Shown: piece after piece, positions 1 to 8,877 of the stretch
Position numbering within the stretch: position 1 is the stretch's first letter
How the letters are laid out: each line of letters begins with the position of its first letter
Origin: Gallionella sp.
GTDB taxonomy: Bacteria; Pseudomonadota; Gammaproteobacteria; Burkholderiales; Gallionellaceae
Direction: 5' to 3'
Length of the DNA stretch: 64,000 nucleotides
Assembly (NCBI GenBank): GCA_028710525.1
Contig: JAQTTY010000001.1
Coordinates: 213,955 to 277,954 of the forward strand
The notes under the pieces: generated by a model
What the model saw: the letters and a program-made list of their open reading frames with translations, nothing else
The model's database searches: none
Told to the model about the DNA's origin: nothing
Made by a program: the position numbers and the translations under genes

Positions 1-527
1 TCGCAGCGAAGAAGCCGGTAGCTAAAAAGGCAGTCGCAGCGAAGAAGCCGGTAGCTAAAAAGGCAGTCGCAGCGAAGAAGCCGGTAGCTAAAAAGGCAGT
101 CGCAGCGAAGAAGCCGGTAGCTAAAAAGGCAGTCGCAGCGAAGAAGCCAGCAGCTAAAAAGGCAGTCGCAGCGAAGAAGCCAGCAGCTAAAAAGGCAGTC
201 GCAGCGAAGAAGCCAGTAGCTAAAAAAGCAGTCGCAGCGAAGAAGCCAGTAGCTAAAAAGGCAGTCGCAGCGAAGAAGCCAGCGGCACCTAAAGCAGTTG
301 TAGCCAAGAAGCCAGTTGCAGCGAAGAAGCCAGCGGCACCTAAAGCAGTTGTAGCCAAGAAGCCAGTTGCAGCGAAGAAGCCAGCAGCCAAGCCAGCAGC
401 AGCTAAGCCGGCAGCACCAGCTCCAGTCGTTAGCAAACCGGCAGCTCCGGCTCCTTCTGCGCCAGCACCTGTTCGTCCGGCAGCATCATGGCCTTTTCCT
501 ACCCCAGGGATCGGTAAGCCGAACTAA
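1..527 (+). CDS. Ala/Lys/Pro-rich histone H1-like protein (3' part only)
   Basis: The reading frame begins before the window; codons run in phase from base 3 to the TAA at 525-527, giving 174 visible residues. The visible part is almost only Ala, Lys, Pro and Val: eight near-identical 11-residue units of the type AAKKPVAKKAV, then looser AAKKPAAPKAV units, then a proline/alanine tail ending WPFPTPGIGKPN. Such tails are known from bacterial histone H1-like and AlgP-like proteins and are expected to bind DNA or other polyanions through lysine. The N-terminus, where any folded domain would lie, is outside the window, so the exact family is open. The strong codon-level identity of the units points to recent repeat expansion. 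Confidence 0.75.
   Translation, partial: AAKKPVAKKAVAAKKPVAKKAVAAKKPVAKKAVAAKKPVAKKAVAAKKPAAKKAVAAKKPAAKKAVAAKKPVAKKAVAAKKPVAKKAVAAKKPAAPKAVVAKKPVAAKKPAAPKAVVAKKPVAAKKPAAKPAAAKPAAPAPVVSKPAAPAPSAPAPVRPAASWPFPTPGIGKPN
3..266 (+). repeat. Tandem 33-bp coding repeat, eight units
   Basis: Eight consecutive 33-bp units start at 3, 36, 69, 102, 135, 168, 201 and 234. The first four are identical; the others differ only at the Pro-Val/Pro-Ala codons and one silent site. Each unit encodes one 11-residue AAKKPxAKKAV block. Copy number is likely variable between strains through slippage or recombination; this is inference. Confidence 0.9.
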
Positions 528-703
528 TCAGGACTGTGGTGACAGCCCCTGATTGCGTAAGCTAAAGGGGCCTATCCAGCAGGCTTGGGAATTTGGCGCA
601 CTACCCGGTGCGTGCGCCCTTTTCATTGCACTTGTGTCGTTGTGCGGTGGTTTTCTTTCCGTCAGAAACGTTCCGTTTCGGGCTACCTTTTTGCATCCTA
701 ATT

Positions 704-1273
704 TTATTTGGCTATCACCACGCTATAAGTAGTGATGGGAGCTGCGCTGTTTTTATCCAGAGCGATACCCGCAACTACTCCTACATTGGCGATGGAATCC
801 GCGCTATCCAGATGTGTGTATGCGTAACTCAAGGCGCCAAGCGCGAACTCATGACCAGAGCCTATCGCCCAGTACTGCGTGTACTCGAATACCTCGCGCA
901 TTGAGTAGACGCCGAATATGCCGTTGGCATTAGCGATCAGTGCTGTGATTTGACTGGACTCGTAGGGATCCTCTTCATCCTCTTTGGGATTTAAATAGCA
1001 CTCCTCTTTGAGAATGGGATGCAGTTTGCGAAACGTTTCAAAAATCTGTGCCTTGCTGTTAAGCTGTATATTCGTTGCTTTGGTCAGTAGATTAGCCAGA
1101 ACAAGATGGTGGGCCGCACTGCCGCATACCCCCACATAACTATCCCCTATATGCAGTATCTTGTCGTGAGATGCATCCAGATGAGAGGGCAGCTTAGTGT
1201 TACCAAAGGTAGTGAGTGTATCTGCCGCGATAGTGGCGATACCATTTTTCCTGACAGCAACGATGGTGGTCAT
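704..1273 (-). CDS. BPH-type Ntn-hydrolase (betaproteobacterial proteasome homologue)
   Basis: 190 codons. The protein begins MTTIVAVRKNG, so removal of Met exposes an N-terminal Thr nucleophile as in HslV and proteasome beta subunits. Counting from that Thr, Asp17 sits in the segment IAAD and a Lys in HDKI fits the catalytic lysine; a GSG segment near residue 135 matches the Ser loop of the fold. The length and the lack of an HslU partner next door fit the BPH family, a self-assembling HslV/Anbu relative known from Betaproteobacteria with unclear substrates. I chose the ATG at 1273, which has a GGGGA ribosome site; an upstream start at 1300 would bury the Thr. It diverges from pabB with only 21 bp between the start codons. 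Confidence 0.8.
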   Translation of the reverse strand: MTTIVAVRKNGIATIAADTLTTFGNTKLPSHLDASHDKILHIGDSYVGVCGSAAHHLVLANLLTKATNIQLNSKAQIFETFRKLHPILKEECYLNPKEDEEDPYESSQITALIANANGIFGVYSMREVFEYTQYWAIGSGHEFALGALSYAYTHLDSADSIANVGVVAGIALDKNSAAPITTYSVVIAK

Positions 1274-1294
1274 GTGTTTTCCCCGTAGAGTTAG

Positions 1295-2656
1295 ATGCAC
1301 TCATTATCCGTGATAAATGACGAGGCTAAGATTTCCTTGAGTTTCTATTCTATCGATCTGCCTTATACCGTAGAGGTCGCACGGTACTATGCCGTACTGC
1401 GTAAGTTTCATTGGGCGGTCTGGTTGGATAGTTGCGCCTTGTCCCGATATGACATCTTGTGTGCCGCGCCACATCACTCGTTAGTCATTGATGCTCAGGA
1501 TGTGCAGGCCTTCGAGTTGTTGAAATCAGAGTTGATTGAGCCGGTCACACCCATAAAAGACGTGCCGTTCGCGGGGGGGGTGCTTGGCTACTGGAGCTAT
1601 GATCTTGCGCGCAGCATGGAGGGGGTGCCGGAGCTGGCAGTGGATGCAGAGCAACTACCCTTGATGATGGTTGGCGTATACGACTGGGCATTGCTGGTCG
1701 ATCATCAGCAGCAGCGATGTCGTTTGGTCTCTCATCTGCGCTTCCCTGAGACTAGGCAGTTGCTGGATGATATAGCGCGAGTGCTTAAATCCCCACTGAT
1801 GGCAGTGACGACACCCTTCCAAGTGCAAAGCGAAGTACAGTCGAATTTCAATAGTGAGCGTTATGCGCAAGCCTATGCGCAGGTGCAAGCCTATTTACAA
1901 TCAGGTGATTGTTATCAGATCAATCTCGCACAGAGATTCAGCGCGACTGCCACAGGAGATGCATTTGCTGCCTATCTTCATCTTCGCGAGATCAGTCCTG
2001 CTCCCTATGCGGCTTTTTTGGACTTTCCGAGCGTACAGATATTGAGCGCATCACCTGAACGCTTCCTGAGTGTGCAAGACGGAGCAGTAGAGACCAAGCC
2101 TATCAAGGGCACACGACCACGCGGAATCGATGCGGAGAGCGACAGCCGCTACGCTAGGGAGTTGGCTTCTCACCCTAAGGATAGGGCAGAGAATCTGATG
2201 ATCGTAGACTTGCTACGCAATGATCTGGGTAAGAGTTGCGAGCCAGGTTCAGTCGTGGTTCCCAAGTTATTCGAGGTGGAAAGTTATACCAATGTCCATC
2301 ACTTGGTCAGCACCGTAAGGGGGGTGTTGAAAAAGGGTTGTAGCGCATTGGATGTGCTGCGTGATTGTTTCCCAGGTGGCTCCATTACGGGAGCGCCCAA
2401 GCATAGGGCTATGAATATCATCGAGCAGCTGGAGCCGCATCGGCGTGGTGTGTATTGCGGGGTGATAGGTTACATAGGTTTCGATGGCAATATGGATAGC
2501 AATATCGCGATACGAACTCTAGTCTATTCTCACGGTGAGATACGTTGTTGGGCGGGGGGCGGTATCGTCGCCGACTCACTATGTGATGCGGAGTATCAGG
2601 AGACCTTGGATAAAGCGTCAGCGATGTTGGCGCTATTAGTCAAATTCAGGGGTTAG
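1295..2656 (+). CDS. pabB: Aminodeoxychorismate synthase component I
   Basis: 453 residues. It joins chorismate and ammonia to give 4-amino-4-deoxychorismate, the first dedicated step to p-aminobenzoate and folate. The N-terminal half is the Anth_synt_I_N-type domain; the chorismate-binding domain fills the C-terminal two thirds, with QINLAQRF, KPIKGTRPRG, DRAENLMIVDLLRND and GGSITGAPK. The PIKGT lysine is diagnostic for PabB; anthranilate synthase has PIAGT there. No C-terminal lyase domain is fused, so pabC must lie elsewhere. The ATG at 1295 has a weak ribosome site. The 3' end overlaps the convergent spoT end by 4 bp. Confidence 0.93.
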   Translation: MHSLSVINDEAKISLSFYSIDLPYTVEVARYYAVLRKFHWAVWLDSCALSRYDILCAAPHHSLVIDAQDVQAFELLKSELIEPVTPIKDVPFAGGVLGYWSYDLARSMEGVPELAVDAEQLPLMMVGVYDWALLVDHQQQRCRLVSHLRFPETRQLLDDIARVLKSPLMAVTTPFQVQSEVQSNFNSERYAQAYAQVQAYLQSGDCYQINLAQRFSATATGDAFAAYLHLREISPAPYAAFLDFPSVQILSASPERFLSVQDGAVETKPIKGTRPRGIDAESDSRYARELASHPKDRAENLMIVDLLRNDLGKSCEPGSVVVPKLFEVESYTNVHHLVSTVRGVLKKGCSALDVLRDCFPGGSITGAPKHRAMNIIEQLEPHRRGVYCGVIGYIGFDGNMDSNIAIRTLVYSHGEIRCWAGGGIVADSLCDAEYQETLDKASAMLALLVKFRG

Positions 2657-4764
2657 CTCGCGTTCTTGACGCGGATGATACGTACCACTTCTTGTATCTT
2701 GCGTAACTTACGCATCACCTCGGCGAGGTGGATACGATGTCCCACTTCTAAAGTGAAATACAAGGCGGTGTATTCACCTTCATTGTGGAAGCTTACGTTC
2801 TCGATATTAGATTCAGCCTCAGAGATGGCTGCGGCGACCTTGGCTAGGACACCACGCTGGTTAGCCACCAGCAGTTTGATCGCGACAACAAAGTTGCGGT
2901 GTATATCTTTGTCCCAAGCAACATCCAACCATTGCTCGCCGCTCTTGCCGCGTCGCAGGGTAGGGCAGTCATGGGTATGCACCACCAGACCTTGGCCGCT
3001 CTTGATCACTCCTATGATAGGGTCGCCCGGTATAGGACGGCAGCACTTAGCAAACTGAACGGCCATGCCCTCGGTACCTTGTATGGTGATGACCGAATTC
3101 GGAATCGTCTCTCCCTGCTGAGTCTCGCCTATCAAAGCGAGTTGGCGTGCCACCACCATGTTTAAACGTCGGCCCAGCCCTATGTCGGCCAGCATGTCTT
3201 GGCGTGATTTAACTCCGGTGTCACGTAGCAGCCGTTGCCAATGCTCTTCGCTTATATCTTGCTGACTGACCTTGAGCGAGGCCAATGCCTGATTGAGCAG
3301 ACGCTCACCCAATTGGGCCGATTCACCCGACTGCATGGTCTTAAGGAAATGGCGTATATGACTGCGTGCCTTACTGGTGGTGACATAGTTCAGCCAAGCA
3401 GGATTAGGCTTGGCATGCGCAGCGGTAATGATCTCCACACGGTCACCGTTACGCAACTCGCTGCGTAGCGGTACCAGTTCGAAATTGACCTTGACTGCTA
3501 CACAGCGGTTGCCGATATCGGTGTGTACGCTATAGGCGAAATCCACTGCCGTCGCCCCACGGGGTAGCGAGAGTATCTTGCCTTTGGGTGTGAATACATA
3601 GACCTCATCAGGGAAGAGATCGACCTTAAGGTGCTCGAGGAACTCAGCGGAGTCGCTACTCTGGCTCAAGCTCTCCAGCAACTCTTGCAGCCATTGGTGA
3701 GTCTTCTTATGTAAATCGTTGATGGACTCGTGGCCGCTCTTATACAACCAGTGTGACGCCACACCAGCATCAGCGATCTTATGCATCTCGTGGGTGCGTA
3801 TCTGCACCTCTATCGGAGTACCGAAGGGGCCGAACAGCGTGGTATGCAATGACTGGTAACCGTTCAGCTTAGGAATGGCGATGTAGTCCTTGAACTTGCC
3901 TGGGATAGGGTTGAACAGCGAGTGCAGCGCACCGATGGCGACGTAACAGCTATTGGTGTCGTTCACCAATACACGAAAGCCATAGATATCCAATACCTCT
4001 GAGAAAGCTAGCGACTTGATCTGCATCTTCTTGTAGATACTGTAGATGTTCTTTTCGCGTCCGCTTACATCAGCTTCGATATGCCAATCTTGCAATCGTT
4101 GCCGCACCGCATCCAGTATCTTGTTGACGACCTCGCGGCGATTACCTCGCGCCACCTTCAGTGCCTTCGCCAATACCGTGTAACGGTTGGGATGCAGATG
4201 CTTGAAGCTTAGATCCTGCAATTCGTGGTGGATATCGTTCAGCCCCAGCCGGTTGGCGATAGGGGCGTAAATCTCCATGGTCTCGCTGGCGATGCGTTCA
4301 CACTTCTCGCGCGACATCGAACCCAAGGTACGCATATTGTGTAGGCGGTCTGCCAGCTTGATGAGAATGACACGCACATCACGCGCCATCGCCAGCAACA
4401 TCTTACGAAAGTTCTCAGCCTGTGCGTCTTCGCGTGTCTCAAAATGAATCTTGTCCAGCTTGCTCAGGCCTTCAACCAGCTCCGCTACAGGAAGGCCGAA
4501 ACGTTCTGCTACTTCCGCAGCCGTAACGGGGGTGTCCTCGATAACATCGTGCAATAAGGCGGCGATGATCGCTTGTACATCTAGGTGTAGAGGGGTGAGT
4601 ATCCTTGCGACAGCGATAGGATGTGTGACATAAGGGTCGCCGGAATGGCGCATCTGCCCTTGATGCGCGACTCGACTAAATTCAATGGCGGAACGGACGT
4701 ACTCTACATCCTGCTCTTTAAGGTAGGTAGAGACTTCCTCTAGAAGTAATTCTGCGTCCGCCAT
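2653..4764 (-). CDS. spoT: Bifunctional (p)ppGpp synthetase/hydrolase
   Basis: 703 residues, the usual SpoT length. Domain order: HD hydrolase at the N-terminus (HD pair at residues 72-73 in LLHDVIED, followed by KLADRLHNM), RelA-type synthetase around residues 230-345 (YGFRVLV, KDYIAIPKLNGYQSLH), TGS domain around 390-450 (VYVFTPKGKI, LPRGATAVDFAYSVH), and a C-terminal zinc-finger/ACT region ending near 703. The intact HD motif supports hydrolase activity, so I call SpoT, not RelA. It is the last gene of the run yicC-gmk-rpoZ-spoT, 16 bp after rpoZ. Its end overlaps convergent pabB, so no separate terminator fits between them. Confidence 0.95.
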   Translation of the reverse strand: MADAELLLEEVSTYLKEQDVEYVRSAIEFSRVAHQGQMRHSGDPYVTHPIAVARILTPLHLDVQAIIAALLHDVIEDTPVTAAEVAERFGLPVAELVEGLSKLDKIHFETREDAQAENFRKMLLAMARDVRVILIKLADRLHNMRTLGSMSREKCERIASETMEIYAPIANRLGLNDIHHELQDLSFKHLHPNRYTVLAKALKVARGNRREVVNKILDAVRQRLQDWHIEADVSGREKNIYSIYKKMQIKSLAFSEVLDIYGFRVLVNDTNSCYVAIGALHSLFNPIPGKFKDYIAIPKLNGYQSLHTTLFGPFGTPIEVQIRTHEMHKIADAGVASHWLYKSGHESINDLHKKTHQWLQELLESLSQSSDSAEFLEHLKVDLFPDEVYVFTPKGKILSLPRGATAVDFAYSVHTDIGNRCVAVKVNFELVPLRSELRNGDRVEIITAAHAKPNPAWLNYVTTSKARSHIRHFLKTMQSGESAQLGERLLNQALASLKVSQQDISEEHWQRLLRDTGVKSRQDMLADIGLGRRLNMVVARQLALIGETQQGETIPNSVITIQGTEGMAVQFAKCCRPIPGDPIIGVIKSGQGLVVHTHDCPTLRRGKSGEQWLDVAWDKDIHRNFVVAIKLLVANQRGVLAKVAAAISEAESNIENVSFHNEGEYTALYFTLEVGHRIHLAEVMRKLRKIQEVVRIIRVKNAS

Positions 4765-4780
4765 TCATCGCTCTGCTCGG

Positions 4781-4987
4781 TTATGCCATGCCGCGATTAA
4801 GGATCTCTTTACCAACTTTGCCTTCGCTGATTTCACGTAGCGCAACAACGGTGGGTTTGTCCTTGCTCTCTTCAACCAAGTGCGTCGCACCATTTGCCAG
4901 TTGGCGCGCACGGTAAGCGGCGGCCAGTGTCAGTTCGAAACGGTTAGGGATATGGGTCAGACATTCTTCGACAGTGATACGTGCCAT
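4781..4987 (-). CDS. rpoZ: RNA polymerase omega subunit
   Basis: 68 residues beginning [10 protein letters not shown], with the core ...[15 protein letters not shown]... and ...TVVALREI... typical of omega. It helps fold and stabilise the beta' subunit and contributes to a ppGpp site on polymerase, which fits its neighbour spoT. It starts 3 bp after the gmk stop, so the genes are surely co-transcribed. Confidence 0.96.
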   Translation of the reverse strand: MARITVEECLTHIPNRFELTLAAAYRARQLANGATHLVEESKDKPTVVALREISEGKVGKEILNRGMA

Positions 4988-4990
4988 GGT

Positions 4991-5608
4991 TTACTCCGGT
5001 CTTTGCAGTTGATTGATAAGGTCTTCGTAACGGGACAGCTGCTTGGTGCAAGTGAGTCTTGCGCTCAACACCACAGCATTTAGCTCGCGCAGTGCCTCGT
5101 TCAGATTGTCATTGATAATAACATAATCGAATTCAGATACATGCGATACATCGATACGGGCAGCCGCCATGCGGCGCGCGATGATGTCCTCATGGTCAGT
5201 GCCGCGACCGGTTAGGCGCTGGCGCAACGCGGCTAAAGAGGGGGGCAGGATGAAAATGCTGATAGCTTGCGGGAATATCTTGCGCACCTGCTCGGCGCCC
5301 TGCCAGTCGATCTCAAGCAGGATGTCGCGCCCCTTGGCATTCTCTTGCGTGATCCAAGTCTGCGAGGTGCCGTAATAGTTGCCGTAGACTTCAGCACTCT
5401 CCAAGAAATCACCATGCTGCTGCATCTCTATGAACCGCTCGCGGCTGACGAAATGGTAGGCCTTGCCATCCACTTCACCAGCGCGCGGCGCGCGCGAGGT
5501 GTAGGAGACCGACAAGTCTATCTGCGGATTGATATTGAGCAGTGCATGGACCAAGCTGGTTTTGCCTGCGCCCGAAGGCGCGCTGATGATGAAAAGATTT
5601 CCGGACAT
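4991..5608 (-). CDS. gmk: Guanylate kinase
   Basis: 205 residues from the ATG at 5608 (MSGNLFIISAPSGAGKTSLV), which has a GAGG ribosome site 7 bp upstream. A longer frame reaches 5668 but adds 20 residues unlike the family. It phosphorylates GMP to GDP. The P-loop SAPSGAGKT, the GMP-binding SYTSRAPRAGEVDGKAYHFV region and the lid region with RLTGRGTD are all present. It lies between yicC and rpoZ as in many proteobacteria. Confidence 0.95.
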   Translation of the reverse strand: MSGNLFIISAPSGAGKTSLVHALLNINPQIDLSVSYTSRAPRAGEVDGKAYHFVSRERFIEMQQHGDFLESAEVYGNYYGTSQTWITQENAKGRDILLEIDWQGAEQVRKIFPQAISIFILPPSLAALRQRLTGRGTDHEDIIARRMAAARIDVSHVSEFDYVIINDNLNEALRELNAVVLSARLTCTKQLSRYEDLINQLQRPE

Positions 5609-5664
5609 AAAGGCCTCGAATTGGATGTTGGATAGGGTTATAGCGTGAGGTAATGAGTGGTCCA

Positions 5665-6528
5665 TCACTCTAGGTTTTGTATCTGCTCGCGCATCTGCTC
5701 GATCAGTATCTTCATTTCCATGGCACTACGCGACACTTCGGCGTCCACCGATTTAGAGCCCAGTGTGTTGGCTTCTCGGTTGAGCTCCTGCATCAAAAAG
5801 TCGAGTCGTTTGCCTGCGGCTCCGCCTTGTTCGAGGATGCGGCGCATCTCGGTGAGGTGGCTAGCCAATCTGGATAATTCTTCGTCCACATCGATCTTGC
5901 TGGCGAACAGGACGATTTCTTGACGTATCCGTTCTTCATCAGTGTTCAGTAGTGCATCCTTCAGCCGAGTGATGAGACGCTGCTCATAGTTGGCGATGGC
6001 GGCAGGGACATGGGGCATCACGGCGGCACGTAGGGACTCAATCTTGTCCACGCGCAGCATCAAAAAGTCTTTGAGCTTGGCTCCTTCACGGGCACGGCTG
6101 GCTGAGAAATCGCGCAGCGCTTCCTCCAATAGACCGAAAAGGGTGCCACGCAGACCGTCCTCATCGTTGTTGGGGACTTCCAATACACCATTCCAACGCA
6201 ACACATCGGCCACACTCAGGCTGGCGGAGCCGGGGATTACGGTCTGTACCTGACGGTTCCAAGCGGCCAGTTGCGACAGCAGTTCATGGTTGAGTTGGCT
6301 GCGTCCCTGTGTATTTCGCGTCACCAAGTTGATGCGGCATTCGACTTTGCCACGCTGGAGTTGCGCGCTAATTACCTCGCGCATCTGCCCTTCGAAGACG
6401 CGTAATTCGTCAGGCATACGCATCTGGATGTCCAGATATCGATGGTTCACCGCTCGCAGCTCTACACTTAGCGAACCGCTGGGAAAGTCCGCGCTGGTGT
6501 TGGCGTAGCCTGTCATGCTGAGAATCAT
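5665..6528 (-). CDS. yicC: YicC family endoribonuclease-type protein
   Basis: 287 residues from the ATG at 6528 (MILSMTGYA), with a GGAG ribosome site; the frame is open further upstream but those residues do not look like YicC. The start MTGYA and the C-terminal block with DFLMQELNREANTLGSKS and MKILIEQMREQIQNLE are the family hallmarks (YicC_N and DUF1732). E. coli YicC is an endoribonuclease that acts on small RNA. It is the first gene of the yicC-gmk-rpoZ-spoT run and diverges from stp. Confidence 0.93.
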   Translation of the reverse strand: MILSMTGYANTSADFPSGSLSVELRAVNHRYLDIQMRMPDELRVFEGQMREVISAQLQRGKVECRINLVTRNTQGRSQLNHELLSQLAAWNRQVQTVIPGSASLSVADVLRWNGVLEVPNNDEDGLRGTLFGLLEEALRDFSASRAREGAKLKDFLMLRVDKIESLRAAVMPHVPAAIANYEQRLITRLKDALLNTDEERIRQEIVLFASKIDVDEELSRLASHLTEMRRILEQGGAAGKRLDFLMQELNREANTLGSKSVDAEVSRSAMEMKILIEQMREQIQNLE

Positions 6529-6592
6529 CGGTAACTCCAAATAGAGGTGGGGGTATGGTTGCACTGAATAAAGGGCTGTGCGGCAGGCGCGC

Positions 6593-6621
6593 ATTATATT
6601 ACGATTGCTACCCTAATCGAT
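6593..6621 (-). promoter_or_regulatory. Possible promoter of the yicC operon
   Basis: On the minus strand a perfect TATAAT lies at 6598-6593, about 65 bp upstream of the yicC start. The -35 region around 6615-6621 (TCGATT at a 16-bp spacing) is poor, so the call rests mainly on the -10. Confidence 0.35.
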
Positions 6622-6649
6622 TCGTAAGCGTCTCCTAAGCCTTCCCTAC

Positions 6650-7441
6650 ATGAAATTTTCAGTTCATCAAGCCAGTCTGATAGGCGACCGCAAGTACAAC
6701 CAGGACCGGGTCGCGTACGCCTATCGCAACGATGCCTTGTTGTTGGTCTTGGCCGACGGTATGGGCGGGCATCTGCACGGCGAACTGGCGGCGACGCTCG
6801 CGATAGAGGCATTCGTAGAGCTGTTCGCCCAACATCCGGAGCCTACTTTTGCTGACCCTCAAGTATTCCTCACTGATGCAATGCGCCATGCGCACCACCG
6901 CATCATGCAGCTGCCGCATGATAAAGATGTGGGCTTCCCCGGTACCACCTGTGTGGTTGCACTGGTTCAAGATGGTAAATTCTACGCCGCACACGCGGGG
7001 GACTCGCGCTTGTACCTGTTGCGTGAGAACGCAGTCTTGACTCGCACTCGTGACCATTCCATGGTGCAGCAATGGTTTGATTGGGGGGTTATCTCAGAAG
7101 AGGAAGCACGTATCCATCCGCGCCGCAACCAGATTACCAATTGTCTGGGCGGTATCGAGGACATGTTCTATGTTGAGTCCGCCACCCCAATGGACCTGAT
7201 GCAGGGCGATATCCTGCTATTGGGCAGTGATGGTCTATGGGGCCCGTTTACTGACGACGAATTGGCAGAGTCGTTCAAATTATTGCCGTTGGCCAATTCG
7301 CTAGACAATCTAATGGTGCGCGCTTTTGAGCGCGAAAGCGGACATTCGGACAATATCACTGGTCTGGCCGTGGCTTGGGGAGACGACCAGCACGACCATG
7401 CCACTGATGATACTGTCAGCCACGAACTGGAGGTCGACTGA
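6650..7441 (+). CDS. PP2C-type serine/threonine phosphatase (Stp1/PrpC family)
   Basis: 263 residues. A metal-dependent protein phosphatase; Asp residues bind two or three Mn/Mg ions. Motifs in order: NQDR (17-20), LADGMGG (35-41), FPGTTCVVAL, AHAGDSRLYLLR, RDHSMVQQW, GSDGLWG and GHSDNITGL. No kinase or membrane segment is attached, so it is a soluble cytoplasmic enzyme; its partner kinase is not in the window. It is followed by rph and rdgB on the same strand. There is no good ribosome site at the ATG, but the family-like start MKFSVHQASLIG supports it. Confidence 0.9.
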   Translation: MKFSVHQASLIGDRKYNQDRVAYAYRNDALLLVLADGMGGHLHGELAATLAIEAFVELFAQHPEPTFADPQVFLTDAMRHAHHRIMQLPHDKDVGFPGTTCVVALVQDGKFYAAHAGDSRLYLLRENAVLTRTRDHSMVQQWFDWGVISEEEARIHPRRNQITNCLGGIEDMFYVESATPMDLMQGDILLLGSDGLWGPFTDDELAESFKLLPLANSLDNLMVRAFERESGHSDNITGLAVAWGDDQHDHATDDTVSHELEVD

Positions 7442-7489
7442 GGCCCGCAGCACCAAACTTATCCAACAACTTTCATCTCTATACCGACT

Positions 7490-8206
7490 ATGCGTCCTAG
7501 CAATAGACTTCCAAATCAACTCCGCGCCATCAAGATCACCCGTCACTACACCAAACACGCCGAAGGCTCGGTGTTGATTGAGTGCGGAGACACTAAAGTG
7601 ATTTGTACCGCCAGCGTGGAAGAGCGTGTCCCACCCCATAAGAAGGGCAGCGGAGAAGGATGGGTCACGGCTGAATACGGTATGTTGCCGCGTTCCACCG
7701 GCGAACGTATGGGGCGCGAAGCAGCTAAGGGCAAGCAGTCCGGCCGTACCCAAGAGATACAGCGTCTGATAGGCCGCAGTCTGCGCGCGGTGGTAGACCT
7801 CAAGAAACTGGGCGAGCGCACCATACAGATCGATTGCGATGTTATCCAAGCCGATGGTGGTACGCGCACCGCCAGTATCACCGGCGCTTATGTTGCTTTG
7901 CATGACGCAGTGAGCGGTCTGCTTGCCAAAGGCTTGATCAAAGAAACAGCGCTGATTGATGCGATTGCTGCCATCTCGGTCGGCATCTATGAAGGCACGC
8001 CGGTGCTGGACCTCGACTATGTGGAAGACTCGGCCTGCGATACCGACATGAATGTGGTGATGCTGGGTAGCGGTCATTTCGTCGAAGTGCAGGGCACGGC
8101 GGAAGGACACGCATTCAGTCGCAGTGAGATGAACGCATTGCTGGATCTGGCTCAGGGCGGCATTGCAGATCTGATCAAGATGCAACACGCAGCACTACAA
8201 GATTAA
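7490..8206 (+). CDS. rph: Ribonuclease PH
   Basis: 238 residues, full length. A phosphate-dependent 3'-5' exoribonuclease trimming tRNA 3' ends. Signature segments are [17 protein letters not shown], the phosphate-site Arg run around [20 protein letters not shown] (written here only as landmark), [11 protein letters not shown] and [16 protein letters not shown]. It lies 48 bp after the phosphatase gene and 15 bp before rdgB, a common proteobacterial order. Confidence 0.96.
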   Translation: MRPSNRLPNQLRAIKITRHYTKHAEGSVLIECGDTKVICTASVEERVPPHKKGSGEGWVTAEYGMLPRSTGERMGREAAKGKQSGRTQEIQRLIGRSLRAVVDLKKLGERTIQIDCDVIQADGGTRTASITGAYVALHDAVSGLLAKGLIKETALIDAIAAISVGIYEGTPVLDLDYVEDSACDTDMNVVMLGSGHFVEVQGTAEGHAFSRSEMNALLDLAQGGIADLIKMQHAALQD

Positions 8207-8221
8207 TGGGATTTGTTAACC

Positions 8222-8812
8222 ATGAAAAAACTCGTCATCGCATCTAATAATCCCGGCAAACTGGCCGAGTTCCAGACACTATTGGCGCCCTTGGGGATAG
8301 AGGTCGTGACCCAGTCTCAACTGGGTATCAAAGAAGCAGAAGAACCACATCACACTTTTATCGAGAACGCTCTGGCTAAGGCTCGCCATGTCAGTCGCGA
8401 GAGCGGTTTGCCCGCGCTTGCGGATGATTCGGGTATTTGTGTTGATGCGCTAAATGGTATGCCTGGTGTGATCTCGGCACGTTTCTCTGGTTACCCTTTG
8501 TCCGATCAGCGCAACAACAAGGCTTTGTTGGAGGCGATGAAGACGCATACCGATCGTCGTGCCCACTATGCCTGCGTGCTGGTCTTGATGCGTTCTGCGG
8601 GCGATGCCCAACCCCTCATCGCTGAAGGTGAATGGCATGGTGAGATCGCGCTGGAGTCACGCGGTACGGGTGGTTTTGGCTATGATCCACTGTTCTGGGT
8701 ACCGGAACTGGGCAAGATGTGCTCGGAACTGAGCCATGACGAAAAACACGCCATCAGCCACCGAGGCAAGGCTATACAAGTGCTGATGCAAAAATTAGCA
8801 TTACGCACCTAA
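8222..8812 (+). CDS. rdgB: XTP/dITP pyrophosphatase
   Basis: 196 residues. It hydrolyses non-canonical purine triphosphates (dITP, XTP) to monophosphates and so keeps them out of DNA. Motifs: the nucleotide-binding SNNPGKLAEF start, LADDSGICVDAL, RFSGYP and GFGYDPLFWVPE, and the C-terminal SHRGKA. I chose ATG 8222 (MKKLVIASNN); a TTG at 8213 is in frame but adds only three odd residues. It is co-oriented with rph. Confidence 0.95.
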   Translation: MKKLVIASNNPGKLAEFQTLLAPLGIEVVTQSQLGIKEAEEPHHTFIENALAKARHVSRESGLPALADDSGICVDALNGMPGVISARFSGYPLSDQRNNKALLEAMKTHTDRRAHYACVLVLMRSAGDAQPLIAEGEWHGEIALESRGTGGFGYDPLFWVPELGKMCSELSHDEKHAISHRGKAIQVLMQKLALRT

Positions 8813-8877
8813 GCGACGTTCGACCCGTTCGTCTTTCAAATTTAGAATCCCCTTCCCACTCACAAAGGAGCTCAACC

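Noticed and set aside
3..266. Regular repeat as a CRISPR array
   Set aside because: Units are directly adjacent with no spacers and keep one coding frame.
367..552. Open frame rich in Gln/Arg at the window start
   Set aside because: It is the shifted frame of the Ala/Lys/Pro repeat gene.
545..571. Hairpin GCCCCT/AGGGGC after the first gene as a terminator
   Set aside because: Only a six-base stem with a 15-base loop and no T-run follows.
7310..8188. Long minus-strand open frame (292 codons) opposite stp and rph
   Set aside because: Rph on the other strand is full length with all motifs; the antisense product has no recognisable fold and arises from codon bias.
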